NCBI GenBank assembly: GCA_964461135.1
Contig: CAYWTB010000019.1
Span: 1-62,536 of the forward strand
DNA from: RQOF01 sp964461135
GTDB taxonomy: Bacteria; Calditrichota; Calditrichia; RBG-13-44-9
DNA: 62,536 nt
Reading direction: 5' to 3'
A program made the translations under genes and the position numbers. Position 1 is the stretch's first letter, and the number at the start of each line of letters is the position of its first letter. Below, piece by piece: positions 37,425 to 47,170 of this stretch. Under the pieces are notes generated by a model, which saw nothing but the letters and a program-made list of their open reading frames with translations, was not told the DNA's origin and did no database searches.

Positions 37425-37463
37425 ATAAATCTGTATAATCGCATATATATCCCGGAGGCTGAT

Positions 37464-39497
37464 ATGCATGAACTGATACCCACAAGGGAAATTTACTGGA
37501 ATATTTCCGGAATTCTGTGGATGTACATTTTATTGCTGATCGCTATTGCGATTTCTGGCTGGAAATTTTATCGGCGTTACAAACTCTGGAAACTGGGACA
37601 ACCCGATACGCGCCTGGATCAGATCGGTTTACGAATGAAACTGGTAATGCAGAATGCTGTGGCTCAGGGGAGGGTATTAAAGAAGCAGTACCCCGGAATC
37701 ATGCATCTTCTCATTTATACCGGTTTTATTATTCTGTTCATCGGGACGGTATTGATATTTATACAGGTAGATATTACGAAACCCCTGTTTTCTCTCCGGT
37801 TTCTCGAGTCCACTTTTTATCTCATTTATTCACTTACGCTGGACATCTTCGGTGTGCTGGCAATCATCGGTATTTTCATGGCCGCATACCGGCGATTGTT
37901 CCTGAGGCGACCAAATCTGAAAAACAAGCGGGATGATGCCATTATCCTCACCACCTTTTTCATCATTCTGGTTCAGGGTTATGTTATTGAAGGGTTGCGG
38001 ATTGCGGTTACCAGGCCACCGTGGGCCGGCTGGTCTCCCTTTGGTCTGTTAGTGGCGGATGTGCTGACGTCCCTGGGATGGCCGGATGCCACCATGCGTA
38101 CTGTTCATATCTATATGTGGTGGTCACATTTGGTAATTGCATTGGCTTTTCTGGTATATATACCCTATTCAAAGCTGTTTCACATTTTTACCAGTCCTCT
38201 TAACATTTTCTTTCAGTCTCTCGAACCCGCCGGGGCGTTGAAAAAAATGGAACTGGAAGAACTGGATCACTTTGGTGCATCAGAAATAAATCATTTTTCA
38301 TGGAAACAACTTCTGGACCTGGATGCCTGTACAATCTGTGGACGATGTTCCGATGTGTGCCCGGCTACAACCACCCAGAAACCCCTCTCGCCCATGAAAG
38401 TCATCCTGGATCTGAAAGATTATCTGTACAGCAGGGGACCGGAGTTACTGCACGGAACGAACAGTGAACCCGCCTCATCGGAAAATGAAGTGAAGATGGT
38501 TGGAGGAGCAGTTCTGGATGAAGAATTGTGGGGATGCACTACCTGCCGGGCCTGCCAGCAGGCCTGCCCGGTCTTTATCGAACATATCCCTACCATTGTG
38601 GAGATGCGTCGCCATCTGGTACTGGAAGAAAGCCGTTTCCCCACGGAACTGACCACCACCTTTAAAAACCTGGAGAATAATGGTAATCCGTGGGGTATAT
38701 CTCCGGAAGACCGCGAAAAATGGGTTGAAGGTTTGGAGGTTCCCAGGATGCGGGAGGCGAAAGGCGAAGTGGATTATCTGTTCTGGGTTGGATGTGCCGG
38801 GGCTTATGATACACGGCATCAGAAGGTATCACGGGACATGGTGAAAATCCTGAATGCAGCCGGTGTTAATTATGCCATCCTGGGGAAGGAAGAAACCTGT
38901 AACGGGGATCCGGCCCGCCGCGCCGGCAATGAATATTTGTTTCAGATTCTGGTTGAACAAAACGTGGAAACCCTGAACCGTTATAAATTTAAGAAAATAC
39001 TAACCACCTGTCCGCATTGTTTCAATACCCTTTTTAATGAATACAGACAGTTCGGCGGGAATTTTGATGTTATTCATCATGCTGTGATGTTAAACGAGCT
39101 AATCAACGATGGGAAAATCGGGTTGAAAAAAGCGCTGTCCCGGACCGTAACTTATCATGATTCCTGTTATCTGGGCAGGCATAATCATATTTATGATCCG
39201 CCCCGTCAGGTTATCTCTGCCATTCAGGGGATTACTCTCCGGGAGATGCCGCGTCATCGCGAGAACGGCTTCTGTTGCGGAGCCGGTGGTGGCCGAATGT
39301 GGATGGAAGAGAAACATCCCAAGGTGAACCATAACCGCATTGCTGAAGCGGCCGAACTGAATCCGGATGTTGTAATTTCAGCGTGTCCTTTCTGTGCCAC
39401 CATGCTCAGTGATGCTATAAATGAAACCCAGCGCCAGGAAAATCTGGAAAACCTGGATATTTCCGCCCTTGTACTGGAGGCCATGGATATACCCTGA
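37464..39497 (+). CDS. Membrane Fe-S oxidoreductase, ETF:menaquinone oxidoreductase-like (HdrD/NarI-type fusion)
   Basis: 677 residues. The first ~250 hold about five transmembrane helices with histidines suited to haem b (NarI-like; for example MHLLIYTGF and WWSHLVIALAF). Two ferredoxin motifs follow: CTICGRCSDVCP starting at Cys289 and CTTCRACQQACP starting at Cys358. Two CCG (HdrB-like) blocks end the protein, with TCPHCFNTL and CCGAGGG at Cys604/Cys605. This architecture matches the membrane EtfAB:menaquinone oxidoreductase (EMO) of Geobacter and syntrophs. It could re-oxidise ETF reduced by the glutaryl-CoA dehydrogenase, though other HdrD-like roles remain possible. Confidence 0.87.
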   Translation: MHELIPTREIYWNISGILWMYILLLIAIAISGWKFYRRYKLWKLGQPDTRLDQIGLRMKLVMQNAVAQGRVLKKQYPGIMHLLIYTGFIILFIGTVLIFIQVDITKPLFSLRFLESTFYLIYSLTLDIFGVLAIIGIFMAAYRRLFLRRPNLKNKRDDAIILTTFFIILVQGYVIEGLRIAVTRPPWAGWSPFGLLVADVLTSLGWPDATMRTVHIYMWWSHLVIALAFLVYIPYSKLFHIFTSPLNIFFQSLEPAGALKKMELEELDHFGASEINHFSWKQLLDLDACTICGRCSDVCPATTTQKPLSPMKVILDLKDYLYSRGPELLHGTNSEPASSENEVKMVGGAVLDEELWGCTTCRACQQACPVFIEHIPTIVEMRRHLVLEESRFPTELTTTFKNLENNGNPWGISPEDREKWVEGLEVPRMREAKGEVDYLFWVGCAGAYDTRHQKVSRDMVKILNAAGVNYAILGKEETCNGDPARRAGNEYLFQILVEQNVETLNRYKFKKILTTCPHCFNTLFNEYRQFGGNFDVIHHAVMLNELINDGKIGLKKALSRTVTYHDSCYLGRHNHIYDPPRQVISAIQGITLREMPRHRENGFCCGAGGGRMWMEEKHPKVNHNRIAEAAELNPDVVISACPFCATMLSDAINETQRQENLENLDISALVLEAMDIP

Positions 39498-39628
39498 TTC
39501 CACGGGATATGATTGCGGCCTGAATAGCATTGTCCTTAAAGTCCGGTTGATTTTTGGACGAATCGGGCAAAGGTTTCGCCTATCATATTGCATCGCGTAC
39601 GGTAATGCCGTAAATTTCAGCTGATAAA

Positions 39629-40657
39629 ATGAAAACAGTCTCCGGAAAAAAATATATAAAACCACTGAGATTTGGTTCTCTCACCACTGAGCACAATATT
39701 GTTCTGGCACCTCTAGCCGGCATATCGGATTATCCTTTTCGCCGGATGTGCCGGGAATACGGGGCGAATCTCACATTTACCGAAATGGTGAGCGTGGATG
39801 GATTGGTTTATCAGAATGTATCCACCATGCGGCTTCTGAAAACATATCCTCAGGAACAACCGGTTGGCTTTCAGCTTTTCGGCAATGATGCCGAAATGTT
39901 TAAACGAGTGCTTCCGCTGCTCGAACCCCTGAGACCCGCGCTGATCGATCTTAATTTCGGATGTCCGGTACGTAAAGTTGTGGCCCGGGGTGCGGGAGCG
40001 GCTTTACTGCAGGATCTCAAGAAAATAGAACAGATTGTACGGGTTGTAAAAGGTAATACTAATCTGCCGGTAACTGCAAAGATCCGGCTTGGCTGGGATA
40101 AAAATTCAATTGTGGTGGAAGACACAGCACGCATTATAGCCGCGGCCGGTGCCGATGCCATTACTGTTCATGCCCGCACCCGCAACCAGGGTTATTCGGG
40201 AAAGGCAGACTGGGAGTATATCGCCCGTGTCAAGGAAATCCTGAAAATTCCGGTAATCGGAAATGGCGATGTAGTAGACGGGCCCTCTGCTCTGGAAATG
40301 TTCCGGACCACCGGTGCGGATGGTATAATGGTTGCCCGAGGCGCACTGGGAAGACCCTGGATTTTTCACCAGATTCTGTCGTATCTGGAAAGTGGTACAG
40401 AAGGGGAAGATCCTCCCCTGAGGATTCGCCTCGGGATAATGATGAGACATTTTGAGCTGGCGGCCAAAGAGAGGGGCACGGACGGCGCATTATCCGGGAT
40501 GCGTAAACACCTAGTCTGGTACACTCGGGGGCTACCCGACTCGGCATCCCTGCGCAACCGGATTTTCCGGGCACAAGACATGACCGTTGTTCGGAATATT
40601 TTCCGGGAATATGCCGGAACCAGTCGGGAAAATGAAAAAGAGGTATTCATTTACTAA
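39629..40657 (+). CDS. dusB: tRNA-dihydrouridine synthase (Dus family)
   Basis: FMN enzyme that reduces uridine to dihydrouridine in tRNA. The 342-residue protein has the N-terminal APLAGISDYPFRRMCREYGA, the catalytic-Cys block NFGCPVRKVVARGAGAAL, the LPVTAKIRLGWD segment and ITVHARTRNQGYSG. The TIM-barrel and helical C-terminus are typical of DusB. AGCTGATAAA precedes the ATG, with only a weak ribosome site. Confidence 0.92.
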   Translation: MKTVSGKKYIKPLRFGSLTTEHNIVLAPLAGISDYPFRRMCREYGANLTFTEMVSVDGLVYQNVSTMRLLKTYPQEQPVGFQLFGNDAEMFKRVLPLLEPLRPALIDLNFGCPVRKVVARGAGAALLQDLKKIEQIVRVVKGNTNLPVTAKIRLGWDKNSIVVEDTARIIAAAGADAITVHARTRNQGYSGKADWEYIARVKEILKIPVIGNGDVVDGPSALEMFRTTGADGIMVARGALGRPWIFHQILSYLESGTEGEDPPLRIRLGIMMRHFELAAKERGTDGALSGMRKHLVWYTRGLPDSASLRNRIFRAQDMTVVRNIFREYAGTSRENEKEVFIY

Positions 40658-40739
40658 ATTGAAATAAAAAAAACGAACAGACATTCATGAAGAAATTACC
40701 TGCAGATTCAAACTGAAATTTATATAGACAGGATTATTT

Positions 40740-41201
40740 ATGGATAATAGCAGAAAAAAAAGCTACAAGGAATTTCATGCCATCGATTCCGCAGAAAGTC
40801 TGGAGATTGATACGTATCCGGGGAAGAGGCCTATACTCTATGCTTCTGATTTTTCGTTTTCCCCACCCACTGATGTCTGGGAAACGGAAGAGAGTGTGGT
40901 GGTAACCATGGAAATTGCAGCCCTTACATTGGATGATTTTAAAATCCAGTATCGGGAAGGCAGTCTGATTATTGAGGGTGAACGCCGTGAGCCTGCTGCC
41001 GGCAGCAAAATAACAATCATCAAATACCACAAAAAGGAAATTGATGCCGGGAAATTTCTGGTAAAAATTAAAATGAATACCAGAATCGCCCGGGAAAAGA
41101 TAAACGCGGCTTATGAAAACGGGATGCTGACCGTTTATCTGCCCAAGAATGTCGGCAGGCAGGTAGAAAAGAACGCCGATATTCCCATCCGGGTAAAATG
41201 A
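40740..41201 (+). CDS. hsp20: Small heat-shock protein Hsp20
   Basis: 153 residues with an alpha-crystallin domain (about 45-140): DVWETEESVVVTMEIAALTL, LIIEGERRE and the AxxxxGhL motif in INAAYENGMLTVYLP. It binds unfolding proteins without ATP. It lies just upstream of lon, a sensible pairing of holdase and protease. I see no CIRCE or HAIR-type operator in the short gap before it. Confidence 0.93.
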   Translation: MDNSRKKSYKEFHAIDSAESLEIDTYPGKRPILYASDFSFSPPTDVWETEESVVVTMEIAALTLDDFKIQYREGSLIIEGERREPAAGSKITIIKYHKKEIDAGKFLVKIKMNTRIAREKINAAYENGMLTVYLPKNVGRQVEKNADIPIRVK

Positions 41202-41268
41202 GTTCTAATAAACCGAAAACAACATTTAATTCTGCACATCATGGCAGATAATAAAGGACAGGGCCATT

Positions 41269-43725
41269 ATGCCAGACAAAACAAAAAAGCTGAAATCATC
41301 ACCTTCCTCCGGTGAATCACTGCTGATACTACCGGTACGTCAACTGGTGATTTTCCCCAATGTTATTTTTCCCCTGTCACTGGAAGATCCGGATCTGATA
41401 GAGCTGGTGAACGAAGCGTTGGTCAACCGCCAGAATGTGGGCGTCTTCACCGAGATTGATCGTCAGGACAGATTACCCCGGATCTTTAAAGTGGGAACGC
41501 GGGCCTCGGTCCTTAAAATGTTTCATATGCCGGATGGAAGCATCCGCCTGCTTATTCAGGGAGTAGAACGGATTAAAATTTCCAAACTAGTTCAAAAGGA
41601 ACCGTATATGCTGGCACAGGTAGCTGTTCTTCCCTCCGGGATACAGGACCGGCTTTATTGTGAAGCCGAATCTCGCAACATCCGTTCCTTACTCAAAAAG
41701 ATTTCTTCCAAGTCTTCTGCTATTCCGCAGGATTATTACCAGACTGTTATGGCCCAAAGAAGTGTCGAAAAATTTGCTGACTCTCTGTCTGCAAATCTGG
41801 AAATCAGTCTACGTGAACAGCAGCAGTTACTGGAACAACCGGTGCTTGATAAACGGCTTGAACTCCTGCTGGAAATTTTGAGCCGTGAGTGGAAAATCCT
41901 TGAAATCTCGGATGAGATCCAGAAACGGGTGAATACCCAGGTTAACAAGACTCAGCGTGAATACATTCTCCGGGAGCAGCTGAAGGCTATTAAAGAAGAG
42001 CTGGGCGAAGAGGGAGAGGATGAGGAAGAAGAATGGGAAGCTGAAATTGAAGATCTGCGAAAGCAGATCAAAAAAGTGAAAATGCCCAAAGAGGTGGAAG
42101 AGGTTGCATTAAAAGAACTGCAGCGGCTGGACGAAATGTCCCCCATTGCTGCCGAATATACCATAACACGCACCTATATTGACTGGCTGGTGTCTCTGCC
42201 TTGGAGTGTGGAGACCAAGGATAATATGGATCTGGATAATGCCAAGAAAATCCTGGATGAAGATCATTATGGTTTAAATGATGTTAAGGACAGAATTCTG
42301 GAATTTCTGGCCATTCGGAAACTTAAAAAACAGTCTAAAGGGCCCATTCTATGTTTTTCAGGACCTCCGGGGGTGGGCAAGACCAGCCTTGGCCGTTCAA
42401 TAGCACGGGCCATGGGCCGCAAATTTGTCCGTTTCAGTGTGGGGGGCATCCGGGATGAAGCTGAGATTCGGGGCCATCGCCGGACCTATATTGGTGCCCT
42501 GCCCGGCAGGATTATCCAGATGATAAAGGAGGCGGGAACGGCCAATCCGGTTTTTATGCTGGATGAGATAGATAAAATTGGTTCCGATTTCCGGGGAGAC
42601 CCGTCCTCCGCACTTCTCGAGGCGCTGGATCCCCAGCAGAACAAAGATTTTGTGGATCATTATCTGGACGTGAAGTTCGACCTTTCGCGGGTAATGTTTA
42701 TCACCACCTGCAACGTTCTCTACAACATGCCTCCGGCACTTCTGGATCGGATGGAAGTTATTGAACTTCCCGGTTATATTACGGAAGAAAAGATACAGAT
42801 TGCCAGGCATTATCTGATCTCCAAACAGCTTGATGAAAATGGTCTGAAAAAAAGCAACCTGAAATTCCAGCAGGATGCCATTTCGCATATTATTGTAGAA
42901 TATACGGACGAGGCCGGGGTGAGGAATCTGGAACGGGAACTGGCCCGGATCTGCCGTAAGGTGGCACGCCGCTTCGCGGAGGGTAATCGCGAAACCACCA
43001 CCATTGCCATATCCCAGGTCCTTACATACCTTGGACCACCTAAAACCTTTCAGGAAAGCGCCGGCATAAAAGATGAAATCGGAATTGCCACCGGTCTGGC
43101 ATGGACCCAGGCGGGGGGAGAAATTCTTTTTATTGAATCGACCGCTATGAAGGGTGGTAAAAATCTTACACTCACCGGACAACTGGGTGAGGTGATGCGT
43201 GAATCCGCCCAGGCTGCCTTAAGTTACATCCGTTCTCATGCCGCAAGGTTTGACATAGATCCGGATTTCTTTCAGAAAAACGACATTCATGTTCACGTAC
43301 CTGCCGGATCTGTTCCCAAGGATGGCCCTTCTGCCGGCGTAACCATGGCGACCTCACTGTTATCCCTGTTGAGTCATAAACCCGTACGCTTCGATGTGGC
43401 CATGACGGGAGAAATATCGCTGCGGGGACGTGTTCTGCCGGTAGGGGGAATAAAGGAGAAAGTACTGGCAGCCAGAAGAGCAGGAATCAATACGGTAATT
43501 TTGCCGAAAAGGAATGAAAAGGACCTGCTGGAAATTCCTGACAAAATCCGCTCGGAAATGAATTTTATTTTTGTGAACAAATTGAGTGAGGTGTTTGGCC
43601 ATGCCATTCGGAACCGGGATGATAACAATAATCGCATTTCCAAAAAAGCGACGGTAAAGAAGACAAAGCGAAAAACTCAAACAGCTGTGTTGCAGGGACT
43701 CAAAGAGACCAGGAAAAAACCATGA
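41269..43725 (+). CDS. lon: ATP-dependent protease Lon (LonA)
   Basis: 818 residues: N-terminal substrate domain (about 18-215), long coiled coil (about 225-300, EEEWEAEIEDLRKQIKKVKM), AAA+ module with Walker A GPPGVGKTS and VFMLDEIDKIG, and a protease domain with catalytic Ser in KDGPSAGVTMA and Lys in IKEKVLAARRAG. A lysine-rich C-terminal tail is present. Its TGA overlaps the following ATG. Positioned after hsp20, it is probably stress induced. Confidence 0.96.
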   Translation: MPDKTKKLKSSPSSGESLLILPVRQLVIFPNVIFPLSLEDPDLIELVNEALVNRQNVGVFTEIDRQDRLPRIFKVGTRASVLKMFHMPDGSIRLLIQGVERIKISKLVQKEPYMLAQVAVLPSGIQDRLYCEAESRNIRSLLKKISSKSSAIPQDYYQTVMAQRSVEKFADSLSANLEISLREQQQLLEQPVLDKRLELLLEILSREWKILEISDEIQKRVNTQVNKTQREYILREQLKAIKEELGEEGEDEEEEWEAEIEDLRKQIKKVKMPKEVEEVALKELQRLDEMSPIAAEYTITRTYIDWLVSLPWSVETKDNMDLDNAKKILDEDHYGLNDVKDRILEFLAIRKLKKQSKGPILCFSGPPGVGKTSLGRSIARAMGRKFVRFSVGGIRDEAEIRGHRRTYIGALPGRIIQMIKEAGTANPVFMLDEIDKIGSDFRGDPSSALLEALDPQQNKDFVDHYLDVKFDLSRVMFITTCNVLYNMPPALLDRMEVIELPGYITEEKIQIARHYLISKQLDENGLKKSNLKFQQDAISHIIVEYTDEAGVRNLERELARICRKVARRFAEGNRETTTIAISQVLTYLGPPKTFQESAGIKDEIGIATGLAWTQAGGEILFIESTAMKGGKNLTLTGQLGEVMRESAQAALSYIRSHAARFDIDPDFFQKNDIHVHVPAGSVPKDGPSAGVTMATSLLSLLSHKPVRFDVAMTGEISLRGRVLPVGGIKEKVLAARRAGINTVILPKRNEKDLLEIPDKIRSEMNFIFVNKLSEVFGHAIRNRDDNNNRISKKATVKKTKRKTQTAVLQGLKETRKKP

Positions 43726-44471
43726 ATTCGGAAAACGATTTCCGGCAGGATGGAAGGAATGTCCTGCTTACAGGAGGGTCTTCCGGCATCGGATATGAAC
43801 TCCGGAAATTATTTGCCGGTGATGGTTTTGATCTTATACTGGTTGCTCAGAATGAAAAAAGTCTCTCGGATCGAAAGGAAGAATTTAAAAAATCCTATGC
43901 AGTTATGGTGAAAACCATAGCGATGGATCTGTCTGATCCCGGTTAACCTGCACGTCTGTATGATCTCCTATCCCGGGATAAAATCCCTGTGGATATTCTG
44001 GTAAATAGTGCCCGTTTTGGGCTGGTGGGTTCCTTTCCGGAAAATGCGCTGGAGAGAGAACTCAGTATGATCAGGGTAAATAAAATAGCAGTTGTAATTC
44101 TGACCAAATTATTTTTGAACGATATGCTGAATAGAGGAAACGGAAAAATTCTGAATGTTGCTTCCACTGCGGCTTTTCTGCCCGGTCCTCTCATGGCAGT
44201 TTATTATGCCACCAAGGCTCATGTGCTATCATTTGGAGAGGCCCTGGCACACGAACTGGCCGGAACCGGGGTAACGGTAACAACTCTCTGCCCGGGTCCT
44301 ACCAAAACTCAATTCCAGGAACGGGCGGATCAGAAAGGTACCCGGCTGGTTGAGGTTGGTGTCATGGCGCCGGATAAGGTAGCCCGGATCGGTTATAAAG
44401 GTTTGATGCAGGGGGGAAAAGTAGTTATTCCCGGTTTTCTGAATAAAACCGCCGCATGGTTCAGCCGCTAG
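43722..44471 (+). pseudogene. Short-chain dehydrogenase/reductase gene interrupted by a stop codon
   Basis: One reading frame spans 43722-44471 but carries a TAA at 43944-43946, 74 codons in. Without the stop the 249-residue product is a classic SDR: TGGSSGIGYEL cofactor motif, NSARFG in the NNAG position (also degenerate), a catalytic Ser region and YATKAH (YxxxK). The frame is uninterrupted on both sides, so this looks like a single nonsense change or a sequencing error rather than long decay. An internal start at 43989 could yield a truncated product without the cofactor motif. Its ATG overlaps the lon stop. Confidence 0.85.
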
Positions 44472-44542
44472 GCACCGCATGCTCTGTCTTTACCTATGGT
44501 TCAGTATCTTCATCACAAATAATAATGGATATCTAAAAAAGG

Positions 44543-45040
44543 ATGGAGAATAAAAAAGACCTGCTTCAGGTAACCATTTATACCGACGGTGCCTGCACCG
44601 GTAATCCCGGACCGGGAGGATACGGTGCGGTTCTTCTCTATGACCGTCACCGCCGGGAGATATCAGCTGGATACCGGCGGACCACCAATAACCGTATGGA
44701 AATGATGGCTATTATTCATGCGCTTGAACTGTTGAAGGAAAGGTGTCGTGTAACCCTATACACGGATTCACAATACATTGCAGAGAGTATAAATAATGGG
44801 TGGGTACACCGCTGGCAAAAAAACGGCTGGAGGCGTTCCAGGAAAGACAAAGCTCTCAATTCCGATCTTTGGACCAGGATTCTGGCGTTGTTTGAAAAGC
44901 ACCAGGTAGCGGTAAAGTGGGTTAGAGGGCATGCCGGTGATCCGGAAAATGAAATGGCGGACCAACTGGCTACCCGGGCCATAAGGAGTGATTCTCTGCA
45001 GGTTGACCGGATCTATGAGGACAGCCAGGATTCTGATTAA
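44543..45040 (+). CDS. rnhA: Ribonuclease HI
   Basis: Degrades RNA in RNA-DNA hybrids. The 165-residue protein has all acidic active-site blocks: YTDGACTGNPGPGGYG, NNRMEMMAIIHAL, LYTDSQYI and the final Asp in PENEMADQLA. Basic hybrid-binding region present (VHRWQKNGWRRSRK). It lies in line with the SDR remnant and the esterase. Confidence 0.96.
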   Translation: MENKKDLLQVTIYTDGACTGNPGPGGYGAVLLYDRHRREISAGYRRTTNNRMEMMAIIHALELLKERCRVTLYTDSQYIAESINNGWVHRWQKNGWRRSRKDKALNSDLWTRILALFEKHQVAVKWVRGHAGDPENEMADQLATRAIRSDSLQVDRIYEDSQDSD

Positions 45041-45068
45041 AGCGGAGCACCGAGAAAAAAGGAAAAAT

Positions 45069-46535
45069 ATGGCGAAAGTACCAGGATGTCTGTCAATATT
45101 TTTTTTCTTCTGTTTTATCCAAACCTCACAAGCCCAGACATTTGCGGATTTTCTCAACCGGGTCTGGAGCCTGCCTGATTCACAGAAATATTCCGCAGTT
45201 GACAGCTTTATGAACGCTGTACCGGCCTTTCCCTTTACCGAACAGGATTCCCTGGCACATTTTCTGTTTCGGGGAAATGCCAACGGGATAAATGTACCGG
45301 GTGATGCCAATTACTGGAATACCGGTGCTTTTCCAATGACCCGAATTTCCGGTACAGATTTGTGGTACCATAGCGAAATATTTGAGCCGGATGCACGGCT
45401 TGATTATAAATTCCTGCTTAATGGCAATTCCTGGATACTCGATCCGTTGAATCCTCAGCAGGTATCAGGCGGATACGGACCCAATTCAGAATTACAAATG
45501 CCGTTTTATGTCCCGCCACCCGAGATTCATTATTATCCCGGAATTCCCCATGGACGTCTGCAGGATACCCTTTTTTATAGTTCCATTATGGGCAATTCCC
45601 GTACCATCCGGATTTATCTGCCACCTGATTATTCAACCCGTCCGGATAGTTTTCCGGTAATCCTGTTTCACGACGGACTGGAATATTTGTCACTGGCCAG
45701 CGTGCAGAACATCTTAGATTTCCTGATTTCACAACAGCGCATTAAGCCGGTGATCGGGGTATTCGTGCCACCCGTGAACCGGACTGAGGAGTATGCAGGC
45801 AGTTTGAAGAATGCATTTTCCCGCTTTATAGTGGAGGAGGTATTGGTCTGGGTGGACGGGAAATTTCGCACACGTAAAAATGCTGAAGCACGAGCTACCC
45901 TTGGAGCTTCAAACGGGGGAAATATTGCCCTGTGGCTGGGATTACATTATCCCCAGGTATTTTCTAAAATTGCAGGCCAGTCCAGCAATGTGGAAGATTC
46001 TATAGCTGATGGATTTTCCGACGGCCCCCAGTTGAATCTCCGGTTTTATCTGGATGTAGGAACCTATGATATTTCCCTTATATTAAACAGAGTGAAAAAT
46101 CTGGAGACGATCCTGAACAACCGCGGGTATAACTATACCTGCAGGATTTATCACGAAGGGCACAGCTGGGGCAACTGGCGGGCTCATGTGGACAATGCAA
46201 TGGAAATGTTTTTTCCGGGTATAGCTTCCTCAATTCAGGAACGGAAAGCGGGCAGCAGGACCTTTATCATGACACCCGCTTATCCCAATCCCTTCAATTC
46301 CACCACTAAAATATCTTACATGCTTTGGCAGCCGGCAGAAGTAAAAATTGCCGTTTACAATATTTACGGACAACTCATACGAACCCTGCACAATGCTATT
46401 GAGAATCCGGGGGAACATTCAGTAGTTTGGAACGGCACCAGAGAAGATCAACAACCTGTTGCCTCAGGTATTTATATAGTGGTGATGCAGAGCCCGGAAT
46501 CCCGGGATTTACAAAAACTGATTCTCATCCGCTGA
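45069..46535 (+). CDS. Secreted esterase-family alpha/beta hydrolase with type-IX-like sorting domain
   Basis: I start at the ATG at 45069 (signal peptide MAKVPGCLSIFFFF, cleavage near SQAQ; AAAGGA upstream). A longer frame begins at 44988 inside rnhA. The 488-residue product has an N-terminal beta-sandwich like that of enterochelin esterases (YKFLLNGNSWILDPLN). An esterase-D-type alpha/beta hydrolase domain follows, with nucleophile Ser281 in GASNGG and a His-rich EGHSWGNW segment near 363-370. The C-terminal ~85 residues form a sorting domain (AYPNPFNSTTKISYML, VYNIYGQLIRTL, ending ASGIYIVVM). It is secreted; the ester substrate is unknown. Confidence 0.87.
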   Translation: MAKVPGCLSIFFFFCFIQTSQAQTFADFLNRVWSLPDSQKYSAVDSFMNAVPAFPFTEQDSLAHFLFRGNANGINVPGDANYWNTGAFPMTRISGTDLWYHSEIFEPDARLDYKFLLNGNSWILDPLNPQQVSGGYGPNSELQMPFYVPPPEIHYYPGIPHGRLQDTLFYSSIMGNSRTIRIYLPPDYSTRPDSFPVILFHDGLEYLSLASVQNILDFLISQQRIKPVIGVFVPPVNRTEEYAGSLKNAFSRFIVEEVLVWVDGKFRTRKNAEARATLGASNGGNIALWLGLHYPQVFSKIAGQSSNVEDSIADGFSDGPQLNLRFYLDVGTYDISLILNRVKNLETILNNRGYNYTCRIYHEGHSWGNWRAHVDNAMEMFFPGIASSIQERKAGSRTFIMTPAYPNPFNSTTKISYMLWQPAEVKIAVYNIYGQLIRTLHNAIENPGEHSVVWNGTREDQQPVASGIYIVVMQSPESRDLQKLILIR

Positions 46536-46671
46536 ATTAATTTTTTGTAAACATTTTCTTTCCGGGGATCAGATTATTAAAATTAAGAAGCGTGAAGTTT
46601 CTTCAGGTTGAAAGTCTGACAATCCAGGGGCCCTGCGGGAAAATTTGTTACAATAAAAATGAGGTAATTCA

Positions 46672-47142
46672 ATGGAAGGTGATGCCGAAGTTATATCTCA
46701 GTTGAATCAATGTCTGGTTGCGTCGTTAACCGCGATTAATCAGTTTTTTGTGCATTCTGAGATGTGCCGGGACTGGGGGTATAAGGATCTTTATGAACGG
46801 TTTCGCAAGGAATCGATTCGTGCCATGGTTCGTGCCGAAAAATTAATTCGTCGTATTCTGTATCTGGAAGGCCAGCCAAATATGAGTGATTACCTGAAAA
46901 TCAGGGTGGGTAATAACTTTGAAAAGCAGTTGTTCAATGATCTGGAACTGGAGATGCTTATTATTGGCTATCTGAAAGAGGGAATAAAAATTACCCGGGA
47001 AGCAAAAGATGATGGTAGCCGTGAACTTCTGGATGAGCTGGTATCCCGGGAGGAGAATTATATTGACTGGCTGGAAGCCCAGAGAGACATGATCGGCACC
47101 ATTGGAATTGAAAATTACCTGGCTCAGAATATTTATAAATAA
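46672..47142 (+). CDS. Bacterioferritin subunit lacking the ferroxidase site
   Basis: 156 residues matching bacterioferritin from end to end in E. coli numbering. The usual di-iron ligands Glu18, Glu51, His54 and His130 are replaced by Ser, Ala, Arg and Tyr, while Glu94 and Glu127 remain. Met52, the haem ligand, is kept. The subunit therefore probably cannot oxidise iron but could bind haem and build the shell. The next gene, 28 bp away, encodes a subunit with a complete site, so a mixed ferritin shell is likely. Confidence 0.88.
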   Translation: MEGDAEVISQLNQCLVASLTAINQFFVHSEMCRDWGYKDLYERFRKESIRAMVRAEKLIRRILYLEGQPNMSDYLKIRVGNNFEKQLFNDLELEMLIIGYLKEGIKITREAKDDGSRELLDELVSREENYIDWLEAQRDMIGTIGIENYLAQNIYK

Positions 47143-47170
47143 AAACACTTAACCGTGAGGAAAGATAAAG

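Noticed and set aside
42397..43182. 261-codon minus-strand frame inside lon
   Set aside because: Fully antisense to a well-conserved gene; typical of high-constraint shadow frames.
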